A stretch of DNA of 64,000 bases from Oceanospirillaceae bacterium (lineage in GTDB: Bacteria; Pseudomonadota; Gammaproteobacteria; Pseudomonadales; Balneatricaceae), in assembly GCA_018647765.1 (NCBI GenBank), contig JABGSN010000023.1, positions 1 to 64,000 of the forward strand, in the 5' to 3' direction. Positions within the stretch are counted from its first letter, which is position 1. Every line of letters starts with the position of its first letter. The notes under the pieces were generated by a model. The model was given only the letters and a program-made list of their open reading frames with translations. It had not been told where the DNA came from and made no database searches. Shown here piece by piece: positions 56,400-64,000 of the stretch. The position numbers were made by a program, and so were the translations under genes.

Positions 56400-56640
56400 A
56401 ATTAAGCCAATTTCCTTGTGCGACTAACGCTACGAGCTCGCCTTGTGGAGCCCCTGTGGACAACGCCCTAAATGGACGTCACAAAAACCATAATTCTAGC
56501 ACGAAAAGAGGCTGATTAGCCACCAGCAAAGCACCTATCACACATCCAACAACATAACCCTAAGCCACAAGTTTACGGATGCAGACCAAGCATTTACACG
56601 CTATAATGGCAGAAATTTTTCATCGAACTGAAACTCAACC

Positions 56641-57369
56641 GTGACCCTAAACGTAGATCCTGAAGAAATCGCCAAATTTGAAGCCCTCGCCGCCCGCTGG
56701 TGGGACTTAGACAGCGAATTCAAACCCTTGCATGCCATCAACCCATTACGTATTGGTTGGATTGATGAGCGAGCCCATTTGCACGGAAAAAAAGTAGCGG
56801 ACATCGGTTGCGGTGGTGGTATTGTTGCCGAAGCCATGGCCTTAAGAGGTGCCACAGTCACCGGTATCGACATGGGTGAAGCGCCACTCAAAGTAGCTCA
56901 ATTACACAGCTTAGAAAGCGGCGTGGCAGTGGACTATCGACAAATGACCGCAGAGCAACTGGCCGATCAAGAAGCCGGTACCTATGATGTCGTCACCTGC
57001 TTAGAAATGCTGGAACACGTGCCCGACCCCAGCGCCGTCATCGCCGCCTGTGCCAAATTGCTAAAACCCGGTGGCCAAGCTTTTTTCTCTACTATCAATC
57101 GCAATCCCAAGTCCTACTTGTTTGCCATTGTGGGCGCAGAATACCTGCTTAAAATGTTGCCTAAAGGCACCCATGACCACAAAAAGTTTATTAAGCCTTC
57201 TGAATTACACGATTACATGCGCCAAGCAGACCTCTATGGCGAAGACATGACCGGCATGACCTACAACCCGCTAACACAAACTTACGCCTTAAAAGCTCGA
57301 GATGTGGATGTTAATTACCTTGTCTATGCCAGCAAAGCTCAAGATGCACCTCAACCGGTCGATAGTTAA
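56641..57369 (+). CDS. ubiG: Ubiquinone biosynthesis O-methyltransferase
   Basis: The protein has 242 residues, with a GTG start. SAM site: [49 protein letters not shown] is the UbiG N-terminal signature. It catalyses both O-methylations of ubiquinone. It is divergent from gyrA, as in Pseudomonas relatives. Confidence 0.95.
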   Translation: MTLNVDPEEIAKFEALAARWWDLDSEFKPLHAINPLRIGWIDERAHLHGKKVADIGCGGGIVAEAMALRGATVTGIDMGEAPLKVAQLHSLESGVAVDYRQMTAEQLADQEAGTYDVVTCLEMLEHVPDPSAVIAACAKLLKPGGQAFFSTINRNPKSYLFAIVGAEYLLKMLPKGTHDHKKFIKPSELHDYMRQADLYGEDMTGMTYNPLTQTYALKARDVDVNYLVYASKAQDAPQPVDS

Positions 57370-57412
57370 CCATTAGTCCTAATGACTATTTTTATGCACA
57401 ACAGGAATCTTC

Positions 57413-58189
57413 ATGTTTGATTACACGGCGCCAGACAACCTACTAGCAAATCGCGTGATCTTAGTCACTGGCGCAGGCGATGGCATCGGCCGCGCTGCAG
57501 CCATCGAATACGCTCGCCTAGGCGCTACGGTTATTCTATTGGGCCGCACAGTTGAAAAACTTGAAACGGTTTATGACGAAATAGAAGCCGCAGGCCACAG
57601 CCAGCCAGCCATATATCCGCTCGATTTACGCGCAGCGAAAGACGAAGACTATCTTGAACTAGCGGAAATACTTGAAGGCGAGTTTGGCCGTTTAGACGGC
57701 CTCCTCCACAACGCCTCGGTATTGGGCCAACGCACCCCCTTATCAAACTATGAGTCCCGCACCTGGCGTTTGGTGATGCACGTAAACGTGACCGCGCCAT
57801 TCATGATGACTCAAGCGCTAATGCCTCTTCTAGAAGCGTCTGCCGACGCATCGGTGGTTCTCACCAGCTCCAGTGTTGGCACCCAAGGCAAGGCCTACTG
57901 GGGCGCTTACGGCGTATCTAAATTTGCCACCGAAGGCATGGCGCAAATTTTGGCAGAAGAAACTGAAAACACCAGCAACATCCGCGTTAACATCATTAAT
58001 CCCGGCGCCACCCGAACCAACATGCGCGCGCAGGCTTACCCAGGCGAAGACCCTGCCCTCAACCTTACGCCAGAAGACATTATGCCGGTGTATCAATTCC
58101 TAATGGGCACCGACAGCAAGGGCACGACGGGGCAGCGCTTTAATGCGCAAGAAATGCGCAAGCCAGAGCCGTTACCAAGCGACAGCTAA
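57413..58189 (+). CDS. yciK: YciK-family short-chain dehydrogenase
   Basis: The protein has 258 residues. SDR motifs: VTGAGDGIGRAAAIEYAR, LHNASVLG, catalytic TSSSVG and YGVSK. The N-terminal FDYTAPDNLLANRVILVTGAG matches YciK. It follows ubiG by 43 bp; the phosphatase gene mupP/gph often found between them is absent. Substrate unknown. Confidence 0.9.
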   Translation: MFDYTAPDNLLANRVILVTGAGDGIGRAAAIEYARLGATVILLGRTVEKLETVYDEIEAAGHSQPAIYPLDLRAAKDEDYLELAEILEGEFGRLDGLLHNASVLGQRTPLSNYESRTWRLVMHVNVTAPFMMTQALMPLLEASADASVVLTSSSVGTQGKAYWGAYGVSKFATEGMAQILAEETENTSNIRVNIINPGATRTNMRAQAYPGEDPALNLTPEDIMPVYQFLMGTDSKGTTGQRFNAQEMRKPEPLPSDS

Positions 58190-58194
58190 CCCGC

Positions 58195-58464
58195 TTAACA
58201 GACTTCAATCAAGGCGAGTTTTTGGCTACGCGTTAATTTTTTAATGGCAGCCTCGCGCTGACTAGCGGTGGAGCGATTTTTTTGCGGCTCACGGTAGACC
58301 ATAGCCCACGCAGGATCACTACGAAAAAATCGCGCGCCTAGCTTACCGCCCGCACAGTGCTCCTTAAAACGTCGCTCTGGGTCCGTAGTAATACCGGTAT
58401 ATAAGCGTCCACCTTGGGTTTGCACCATATACACCCACCAAGGCTTCGAATCCGCTTGCGCCAC
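58195..58464 (-). CDS. GIY-YIG domain protein (UPF0213-like)
   Basis: The protein has 89 residues, with a GTG start. VYMVQTQGGRLYTGITTDPERRFKEH is the GIY-YIG core (here VYM/LYTGIT), and ARFFRSDPAWAMVYREPQKNRSTASQREAAIKKLTR follows with the conserved Glu. Similar to YhbQ. It is convergent with yciK. Confidence 0.92.
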   Translation of the reverse strand: MAQADSKPWWVYMVQTQGGRLYTGITTDPERRFKEHCAGGKLGARFFRSDPAWAMVYREPQKNRSTASQREAAIKKLTRSQKLALIEVC

Positions 58465-58529
58465 TAAACCATACCTCTTGGGTCTGCTATAATGCGGCCC
58501 ATCTTAACCTACAGCGTTGATCACACCAA

Positions 58530-59561
58530 ATGCAAGCCATCGAATCTTTATCGGACCTCTTCAAACAACTTCAAGGCCAGTATCGCATCTATGACATGGG
58601 TTGTCGTTTAAGAAAGCTCTCTAGCGCCGACTTTCAAGCCTTTGAAGCCGGTCAAAAGGCCTATCCACTGCCTTGGTTACGTCACGCCTGGGTGGGAATT
58701 TTGTTGTGGCCACAACAAAAACAACAGACCCAAGCTACCCCCACCATTTGGTTCTTAAAATTCCCATTAGACGAACGCGGCCAATTGATTCAGGCCTCAC
58801 GAGATGAGTTTTTAAATCAGCTATTAGAAACCATAGGCACCAATATGTTGGACCAGCAAGCATCAAGCGAATGGGCCGAGCAACTCAAACATAGTAACCT
58901 TGCCTTTACACCGGAACAGGCACGTATGGCAGCCTTTCATGCCCATGCTAGCTTGGTGCTAGAACAGCCCGCATCTTCATACTACACCGCCGTAAACCAA
59001 TACATGAGGTCGAATCAGCTAGATAAAAACTGGCAAAACCTAGGTTTACAGGGTTTCGCAGACTATGCCGCCCGCTTGGAAACACACGCCGACTGGAGTC
59101 AGCAAGTGGCGCAACTACCCGCCCCAGTATTGGACACCCTGGCTGTACAGTTAGAAAACCAACCTCTCAACCACAAGCTAGCCAAAGCCTTTATCGAGCG
59201 CGGCCAGTTGAGCAACGTAGAAGGGGAAAAAGTGACCTGTTTACGTGCCGTTAGCCAAACTCCAGATGCGGGTTCACGCCAACAGTGGCTAACCCAGCTC
59301 ATGGCGTCAGACGTTATTACTGGGGTGGAAGTGCTGGCCACCATTACTAGCAAATGCAGCAATGACTTACTCGACCAACACTTAATGGGGCTATTTTTAC
59401 ATCAATGCGCTCATGACCAAGGCATCTTCAACGGCTTGGTGCAGGAGTTGATGTACCGGCCTAAGCTGCGTAGCGTGGTATTAGCCGCCTTCCGAGCGCC
59501 TGAGCGAAACCCACAGCTGATACAAGCCATAGGCTCGCTCATGGGGCAGAGCCAAAGCTAG
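58530..59561 (+). CDS. DUF3549 family protein
   Basis: The protein has 343 residues and matches the DUF3549 pattern: SLSDLFKQLQGQYRIYDMGCRLRKLSSADFQAFE at the N-terminus, WFLKFPLDERGQLIQASRDEFLNQLLETIG in the middle. It has no catalytic motif that I recognise and is largely helical in the second half. It is found beside housekeeping genes in gammaproteobacteria. It ends 4 bp inside the opposite DUF3726 gene. Confidence 0.82.
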   Translation: MQAIESLSDLFKQLQGQYRIYDMGCRLRKLSSADFQAFEAGQKAYPLPWLRHAWVGILLWPQQKQQTQATPTIWFLKFPLDERGQLIQASRDEFLNQLLETIGTNMLDQQASSEWAEQLKHSNLAFTPEQARMAAFHAHASLVLEQPASSYYTAVNQYMRSNQLDKNWQNLGLQGFADYAARLETHADWSQQVAQLPAPVLDTLAVQLENQPLNHKLAKAFIERGQLSNVEGEKVTCLRAVSQTPDAGSRQQWLTQLMASDVITGVEVLATITSKCSNDLLDQHLMGLFLHQCAHDQGIFNGLVQELMYRPKLRSVVLAAFRAPERNPQLIQAIGSLMGQSQS

Positions 59562-60271
59562 TCTGGGCCAGCACCCATACGCGAGGCTTCGGTTTCGGGC
59601 ACCAAGGAGGCATGCATCATTTGTTTTAGACGGGCCAGTACGCTGGCATCCACATGCACACCTTGATCCAAACAACGTTCCCGCCACCCTAACAAATCGG
59701 CACCGTCGGTGATCATCACCCCATCGATGTCGGCCTGGCCCATCGATAACATCAACTCATTCTCTCCTACCAACAGCTCACGCGGCTGGTATAAACCTAG
59801 GGGTTGGCCGTCTGCAGCAATCAATACACACCGCTGTGCGCCACTTCGATGGGTAAAATACAAGGCATAACATTGCTGCGCTTGAGGCTGATTCAAAGGT
59901 TGAGATAACCAATTCATCATACACGGCACAGCAAAGGCTGGGGCAACTAAATTCCTCACCCGCACCTGCGGTGAACAGTGAGCCAAGCCTAGACCTAGAG
60001 CCAGCTCAACCTGCACTAACGCAGACTGACCATGGGCATCAAATACTAATTCTTGGTCACTAGAAAGAATCAGCTCGGGCGCTTTAATACGACTACTCAA
60101 CGCATCCAATGCCTGACTCAACAAGCCACTGTTAGCCAGGCCAAGCTGAAATGCGCTGGCGGCCTTGATGCCTGCACTCAGTTGATCACCAGGTGCAAAA
60201 CCTAAGCCTTCCACACTACGTTTAACCAAAAATTTAAGCTCGTTAGCCGACAGTTGTATTAATTCAGACAT
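59558..60271 (-). CDS. DUF3726 family protein
   Basis: The protein has 237 residues from MSELIQLSANELKFL, which has an SD (AGGAG) overlapping the previous stop. LSANELKFLVKRSVEGLGFAPGDQ is the family opening; the rest is mixed alpha/beta with no known active site (VMITDGADLLGWRERCLDQGV near the end). Function unknown. Four bases after the 568-aa gene, so the two proteins are likely made together. Confidence 0.8.
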   Translation of the reverse strand: MSELIQLSANELKFLVKRSVEGLGFAPGDQLSAGIKAASAFQLGLANSGLLSQALDALSSRIKAPELILSSDQELVFDAHGQSALVQVELALGLGLAHCSPQVRVRNLVAPAFAVPCMMNWLSQPLNQPQAQQCYALYFTHRSGAQRCVLIAADGQPLGLYQPRELLVGENELMLSMGQADIDGVMITDGADLLGWRERCLDQGVHVDASVLARLKQMMHASLVPETEASRMGAGPD

Positions 60272-60275
60272 GCAC

Positions 60276-61982
60276 CTACTCCTGCTCTTCAACTTGCGGG
60301 TTTGTAGGCAATACTGGCGCTACAGGGAAGTACCAGTCGTCGTTAAACTCAGCCTTAAGATCGGCCACCACTGGCGCACCTTGGAACATGGTATTGCGTA
60401 CCCAAAGAGCTGATTTAGGGTCAAATTTGCTAACCCCAAAAAACGCCAGCTTGCAGCGTAACAGGTGCATAGGCAAAACACCTTTGTGCAGCAGGTTCGC
60501 TCTGATTTCGCCGTACTGAGTTTGCGCCATAGTTGCAATGCGCGACACAATACCTAAATGGGCCGGTTTATGTAACAAAAACTCCGCCACACTGGCATCA
60601 GGCGACTGTTCGATCAAGGCCAACAGGTCATTGTGACACTCTTGCACTGCTTTGGCGATGCCTAAAAACATTTGTAATTCAGCACCGTCATCAACCCCCG
60701 TTTTACCTAAACGTGGTTCGATTTTTTGTTGCGAATAATACCAAAAGGTTTGATGCTCATCGGCCTGACTAAAATCATAGTCAAACACCCAATCATAACT
60801 GTCTTGAATATTGTCGGTTAAGCCTTGCGCCCGCTGTGTAGGGTCATAACTCAGGCTTTCGTTAATCGCCAGAGCATCTTCTTTAACATTGACGATGTCT
60901 GGAAATAATTCCATCAACAAACTTACCAACAACTCTTGGGCTTCCAAACTATAGTGCTGCTCGGACCATTCATGCAGTTGTCGCCAATCGGACACTTGCT
61001 CGGCATGGCCTGCCAGCCAGTCCGCTAGGTCTTGCGTGTCGAGCAATAACTGAGCGTTATTCTGAATCTGCCACTCATCAAAGGTACTCACCTCTCGCAC
61101 GTGTTGCATGGCTTGCTTAAGAATATTTTGTAGCTGCAGCAACTTAGCAGCATCCACCGGAGCGGCTAATACTTCGGCATAGGCTTGTTCACGCTGACCA
61201 ATCCACTGGCTCATGAGCAACGGATGGTTGATCAGATAAGGCGCCATGCCCAGGCCGGTAGAGTTGCCTATACCCAAATAACGCTGCAAGTTAATGTCTA
61301 AATCTACCGCATCCGGGTAGGAAGGTTGATGCACTAAGTGATGCAACTGATCCAAACTAAATTGGCGCAACAAATAACAAACCAGCATTTCGGCGGCAAA
61401 AGGTCGCGCCAAGTCGGGATGATGACGGGCAATTTTATCCCAGTCACAGGCACCAAATTTACCCGACCCATAGACTGCGGTGGTGCGATACAAATAGCCT
61501 ACTTCGGCCAATTTCTTAGCATCAGGCTGCTGCCCACTGCGCAACTGCGCCAACAGCGAATCAAATACGCGTGCGCTACGGTTACCGCGAGCTAGAGATA
61601 AACTGCGCGCGTCAATACGCCCCGCTTCTTGGAGCGGTACGTTGGCAGCTAAACGCTCAAGCCACACGTCGTCCATTTCGCCTTCTACCAGCGTCATGGT
61701 CAGGTCCCATTTTTCAGCAATAACACGATCATTACGCTCTTCGGGGGCCAAGTATTGTGAAAACACCACAAAACTAAGTTGGCTATGGGGCATTTTAATA
61801 TCAAACACTGCATGACCATAACCATCTTGATCAAGCTCAAACTGGCTATAGCTAATGGCCCACTGGTCCTGCACCATGTGCCGAACCAAGGTTCGCATAA
61901 AACTCAAACGGCTCGCAAAACCCGCGCCCAAACGCTCTAAGTCCATTGCCTGTGCAGGCGGACGCAAGATAATTTGACTCAT
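60276..61982 (-). CDS. Large conserved-looking protein of unknown function
   Basis: The protein has 568 residues with a normal start (ATG) and no signal peptide or membrane segment. It opens with IILRPPAQAMDLERLGAGFASRLSFMRTLVR. The middle is rich in Gln/Leu helices and Asp/His clusters; a patch CHNDLLALIEQSPDASV lies near residue 455. I do not recognise a family. It lies between an M19 dipeptidase gene and a DUF3726 gene on the same strand, which suggests a shared pathway. It is soluble and cytoplasmic by appearance. Confidence 0.75.
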   Translation of the reverse strand: MSQIILRPPAQAMDLERLGAGFASRLSFMRTLVRHMVQDQWAISYSQFELDQDGYGHAVFDIKMPHSQLSFVVFSQYLAPEERNDRVIAEKWDLTMTLVEGEMDDVWLERLAANVPLQEAGRIDARSLSLARGNRSARVFDSLLAQLRSGQQPDAKKLAEVGYLYRTTAVYGSGKFGACDWDKIARHHPDLARPFAAEMLVCYLLRQFSLDQLHHLVHQPSYPDAVDLDINLQRYLGIGNSTGLGMAPYLINHPLLMSQWIGQREQAYAEVLAAPVDAAKLLQLQNILKQAMQHVREVSTFDEWQIQNNAQLLLDTQDLADWLAGHAEQVSDWRQLHEWSEQHYSLEAQELLVSLLMELFPDIVNVKEDALAINESLSYDPTQRAQGLTDNIQDSYDWVFDYDFSQADEHQTFWYYSQQKIEPRLGKTGVDDGAELQMFLGIAKAVQECHNDLLALIEQSPDASVAEFLLHKPAHLGIVSRIATMAQTQYGEIRANLLHKGVLPMHLLRCKLAFFGVSKFDPKSALWVRNTMFQGAPVVADLKAEFNDDWYFPVAPVLPTNPQVEEQE

Positions 61983-62041
61983 ACTTATACCTCAAAACAA
62001 GCCTAGTGGCGGGCGCTAATCTTTGTTAAACAACATCTATA

Positions 62042-63025
62042 CTACTGAGGGCCAAAACCCACAGCACAAAAATCGAGCCAGTTACGGCCCATGATTTTTT
62101 CGATTTCCACTTCGTTAAAACCTTTATCACGCAGACCCACTACAATATTGGGAAAATCAGCGCTAGTTTCAAACCAAGACAAAGACTCAGGCCAAGCCGC
62201 ATTGCTAGCCGAACCCTCACCATAGTCCATTTGTTTAGTCCAACGCCCATTCCGCATCCACTCCAACACTTCAAGCGGTTGATCGAGGCACAAGTCACTG
62301 CCCATGCCCACTCGATCAATGCCCATAAGGTCGACGGTTTCTGCCACCATGGTGCAAAACTCGTCTAACCCACACTGGGGACCATTTTTTAGGTGAAACG
62401 GATACATACTAAAACCGAGCAAACCTTCACTTTCTGCCAAGGCAGACAGGACTTTATTAGACTTGTTACGCTTAGCCGGCTCAAAAAATGTGGGATTAGC
62501 GTGACTAATAACGATCGGACGCTGCGATATTTCGATGGCCTGCAAGGTGCTTTCTTCTGCACTGTGGGACATATCAACAACCATACCCACGCGGTTCATT
62601 TCTTTAATCACCACCTTACCAAAACGGGAAATACCCGCATCGGTAGCTTCATAACAACCGGCACCTAACAGGCTTTGATTATTATAGGTAAGCTGCATAA
62701 TCTTTACGCCGAGCTGGTTAAATATCGCCACCAGATCAATGTCGTCTTCTATTGGAGAGCAGTTTTGGAAACCAAAGATGATGCCCACTTTATTCTGCGC
62801 ATGGGCGGCTTCAATATCGGCAGCAGTATGCACAGGCACAATCAGGTCGCTGTGCATTTCAAACATGCGATTCCAGTGACCAATGTTGTACAAAGTTTCA
62901 CGACAAACTTCGTGATAAGCGATGGTGACGTGCACCGCACTTAACCCACCGTCGCGCATTTGTTCAAAAACTTTACGGCTCCAATGGCTGTACTGCAAAC
63001 CATCGATCATCATCATTTTAGACAT
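62042..63025 (-). CDS. Dipeptidase-like protein (peptidase M19 family)
   Basis: The protein has 327 residues, a metal-dependent TIM barrel. MIDGLQYSHW replaces the usual DGHND metal motif; GFQNCSPIEDDIDLVAIF, MQLTYNNQSLLGAG, VVDMSHSAEESTLQAI and ISHANP carry the other ligands and structure; GMGSDLCLDQP has the last Asp. The divergent first motif argues against a true renal-dipeptidase substrate. Similar proteins sit in glycine-betaine/dimethylglycine loci of Pseudomonas (PA5396-like). It is downstream of the aldehyde dehydrogenase gene. Confidence 0.85.
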   Translation of the reverse strand: MSKMMMIDGLQYSHWSRKVFEQMRDGGLSAVHVTIAYHEVCRETLYNIGHWNRMFEMHSDLIVPVHTAADIEAAHAQNKVGIIFGFQNCSPIEDDIDLVAIFNQLGVKIMQLTYNNQSLLGAGCYEATDAGISRFGKVVIKEMNRVGMVVDMSHSAEESTLQAIEISQRPIVISHANPTFFEPAKRNKSNKVLSALAESEGLLGFSMYPFHLKNGPQCGLDEFCTMVAETVDLMGIDRVGMGSDLCLDQPLEVLEWMRNGRWTKQMDYGEGSASNAAWPESLSWFETSADFPNIVVGLRDKGFNEVEIEKIMGRNWLDFCAVGFGPQ

Positions 63026-63053
63026 ATTCTGCTCTCTTTTTAGGTATTACTAG

Positions 63054-63083
63054 GGTTGCTTCACGGCGAAGCGTTCAGCAACC
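63054..63083 (-). promoter_or_regulatory. Intercistronic hairpin between the ALDH and M19 genes
   Basis: A perfect GGTTGCT/AGCAACC stem on the minus strand lies between the aldehyde dehydrogenase stop and the dipeptidase start. No T tract follows, so it is more likely an mRNA processing or stabilising element than a terminator. Confidence 0.4.
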
Positions 63084-63101
63084 TGGCCCTCTGAAAAGGC
63101 A

Positions 63102-64000
63102 TTAAGCCTTCATGTAAGTGGTTTTAACTTCGGTGTAAAACTCTTCCGCGTACTTGCCTTGCTCACGCGAACCAAAGCTAGAGTTTTTACGGCCACCAAA
63201 TGGCACATGGTAATCGGTGCCTGCAGTTGGCAAGTTAATCATGGCACAACCGGTTTTAGCGTTACGCTTAAAGTGAGTGGCATACTTCAAAGATGTGGTG
63301 CAAATACCGCCGGTTAAGCCATATTGAGTATCATTTAAGGTAGCCAAGGCTTCTTCGTAGTCGGCAACCTTAATCACACACGCCAATGGAGCAAAGGCTT
63401 CGTCGCGGTTAATACGCATGTCGTTGGTGGTGTTAGTGAACAGCGCTGGGGTCATAAAGTAACCCGTACTGTCATCAAATTCGCCACCACAAACCAAGGT
63501 TGCGCCTTCGTCTTGAGCCAACTGGAAGTATTCTTTGTTTTGCGCAAATTGCTTTGCATCTGCAGCCGGCCCAATGGTCACGCCATCTTCCAACGCGCCG
63601 CCCACTTTTAGCTTAGCCATACGTTCTTGTACTTTAGCTACAAATTCGTCATGCACACCTGCAGTAACGATTAAACGAGAAGACGCAGTACATTTTTGGC
63701 CAGTGCCACCAAAGGCTCCGCCCACTGCACAATCTGCGGCGTTGTCTAGGTCGGCGTCATCTAATACGATCAAGGCATTCTTACTGCCCATTTCCAATTG
63801 AAACTTAACTAAGTTAGTCGCCGCTGCAACTGCAACACGCTTGCCAACAGCCAAAGAACCAGTAAAGGTAATGGCATCAATCTCTGGGGACGTAATAAGC
63901 TTCTCGCCTACACTAGCGCCAGATCCCATGACTAGATTAAATAAACCGGCTGGAATGTCTTGCTTGGCAATAATTTCCGCCAACAACACAGCACTGGCTG
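63102..64000 (-). CDS. Aldehyde dehydrogenase, N-terminus beyond the right edge
   Basis: About 299 residues of a roughly 480-residue enzyme are visible, and the frame is open to the window edge. ALDH motifs: catalytic Glu in LEMGSKNALIVLDDADL, catalytic Cys in GGTGQKCTASSRL, FTGSLAVGKRVA at the cofactor site, and C-terminal PFGGRKNSSFGSREQGKYAEEFYTEVKTTY. That C-terminus is like 2,5-dioxovalerate (alpha-ketoglutarate semialdehyde) dehydrogenases. A hydroxyproline-, sugar-acid- or betaine-type pathway is possible. It leads the minus-strand set M19 / 568-aa / DUF3726. Confidence 0.9.
   Translation of the reverse strand, partial: ASAVLLAEIIAKQDIPAGLFNLVMGSGASVGEKLITSPEIDAITFTGSLAVGKRVAVAAATNLVKFQLEMGSKNALIVLDDADLDNAADCAVGGAFGGTGQKCTASSRLIVTAGVHDEFVAKVQERMAKLKVGGALEDGVTIGPAADAKQFAQNKEYFQLAQDEGATLVCGGEFDDSTGYFMTPALFTNTTNDMRINRDEAFAPLACVIKVADYEEALATLNDTQYGLTGGICTTSLKYATHFKRNAKTGCAMINLPTAGTDYHVPFGGRKNSSFGSREQGKYAEEFYTEVKTTYMKA

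Noticed and set aside
56440-56470. DnaA-box-like TGTGGACAA near the gyrA/ubiG divergence, possible origin
   Set aside because: It is a single imperfect match without clustered boxes, an AT-rich unwinding region, or dnaA/gidA genes.
1-64000. Prophage, transposon, integron or defence island
   Set aside because: I saw no integrase, transposase, phage structural, toxin-antitoxin or restriction genes; the GIY-YIG protein is a small YhbQ-like housekeeping protein.

Overview
The window looks like a chromosome segment of a marine, methylotrophy-leaning heterotrophic gammaproteobacterium. The evidence is the gene order gyrA-serC-pheA-tyrA/aroA-cmk-rpsA-ihfB-yciS-lapB-pyrF, the pilB-pilC-coaE-yacG cluster, fused TyrA-AroA, the divergent ubiG-yciK pair next to gyrA, RdgC and BolA. 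Base composition is moderate and no genus is claimed. I see no phage, transposase, integrase or CRISPR array.

Layout. 0-4.6 kb: a tRNA-Ala(GGC) gene with its own promoter and terminator, a Tat-exported DUF1501/DUF1800 pair, and gltX. 4.7-20.5 kb: a sulfonate-catabolism island. One half (xsc, fused TRAP permease, TRAP binding protein, TerC-type membrane protein, GMC dehydrogenase, divergent IclR regulator) resembles known isethionate loci. The other half (histidinol-dehydrogenase-like HpsN, an SDR, a zinc MDR, fused sulfopyruvate decarboxylase ComDE, an FMN sulfolactate-dehydrogenase candidate, divergent LacI regulator) matches dihydroxypropanesulfonate (DHPS) degradation. Both routes would meet at sulfoacetaldehyde, which Xsc cleaves to acetyl phosphate and sulfite. 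20.6-30.5 kb: formate-THF ligase, then an acyl-CoA dehydrogenase, an ADP-forming acyl-CoA synthetase, a GlxA/AraC regulator and a betainyl-CoA-thioesterase-like protein, followed by divergent betaine-homocysteine methyltransferase-like and non-pyrrolysine MttB-like genes. This reads as quaternary-amine and one-carbon metabolism.

30.5-33.7 kb: bolA, then two abutting convergent broken genes. One is a TolC-like outer-membrane factor with a C-terminal SPOR-like segment. The other is a LapG-type periplasmic cysteine protease with two in-frame stops and a frameshift. Together they look like the decayed remains of a Lap adhesin-release/secretion locus. Two identical tRNA-Asn genes follow, with a strong promoter and a terminator. 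33.7-42.6 kb: rdgC, an Lrp regulator divergent from an unassigned ThDP enzyme, a YhiN-type flavoprotein, an XRE regulator, a type IV pilin, yacG, coaE, pilC and a short pilB; pilD is absent from its usual slot. 42.6-58.5 kb: conserved housekeeping genes from dgt to yciK and a GIY-YIG protein. Three notable RNA structures lie here: the rpsA leader, a hairpin enclosing the ihfB stop codon, and a perfect 15-bp dyad between pyrF and comEA. 58.5-64 kb: a DUF3549 gene, then a minus-strand set of DUF3726, a 568-aa protein of unknown function, an M19 dipeptidase-like protein and an aldehyde dehydrogenase that runs off the right edge.

The most interesting areas are the combined isethionate/DHPS island with two visible candidate operator systems, the Lap-system graveyard, and the uncharacterised DUF3726/568-aa/M19/ALDH set. 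All functional names come from reading sequence and motifs without database searches.
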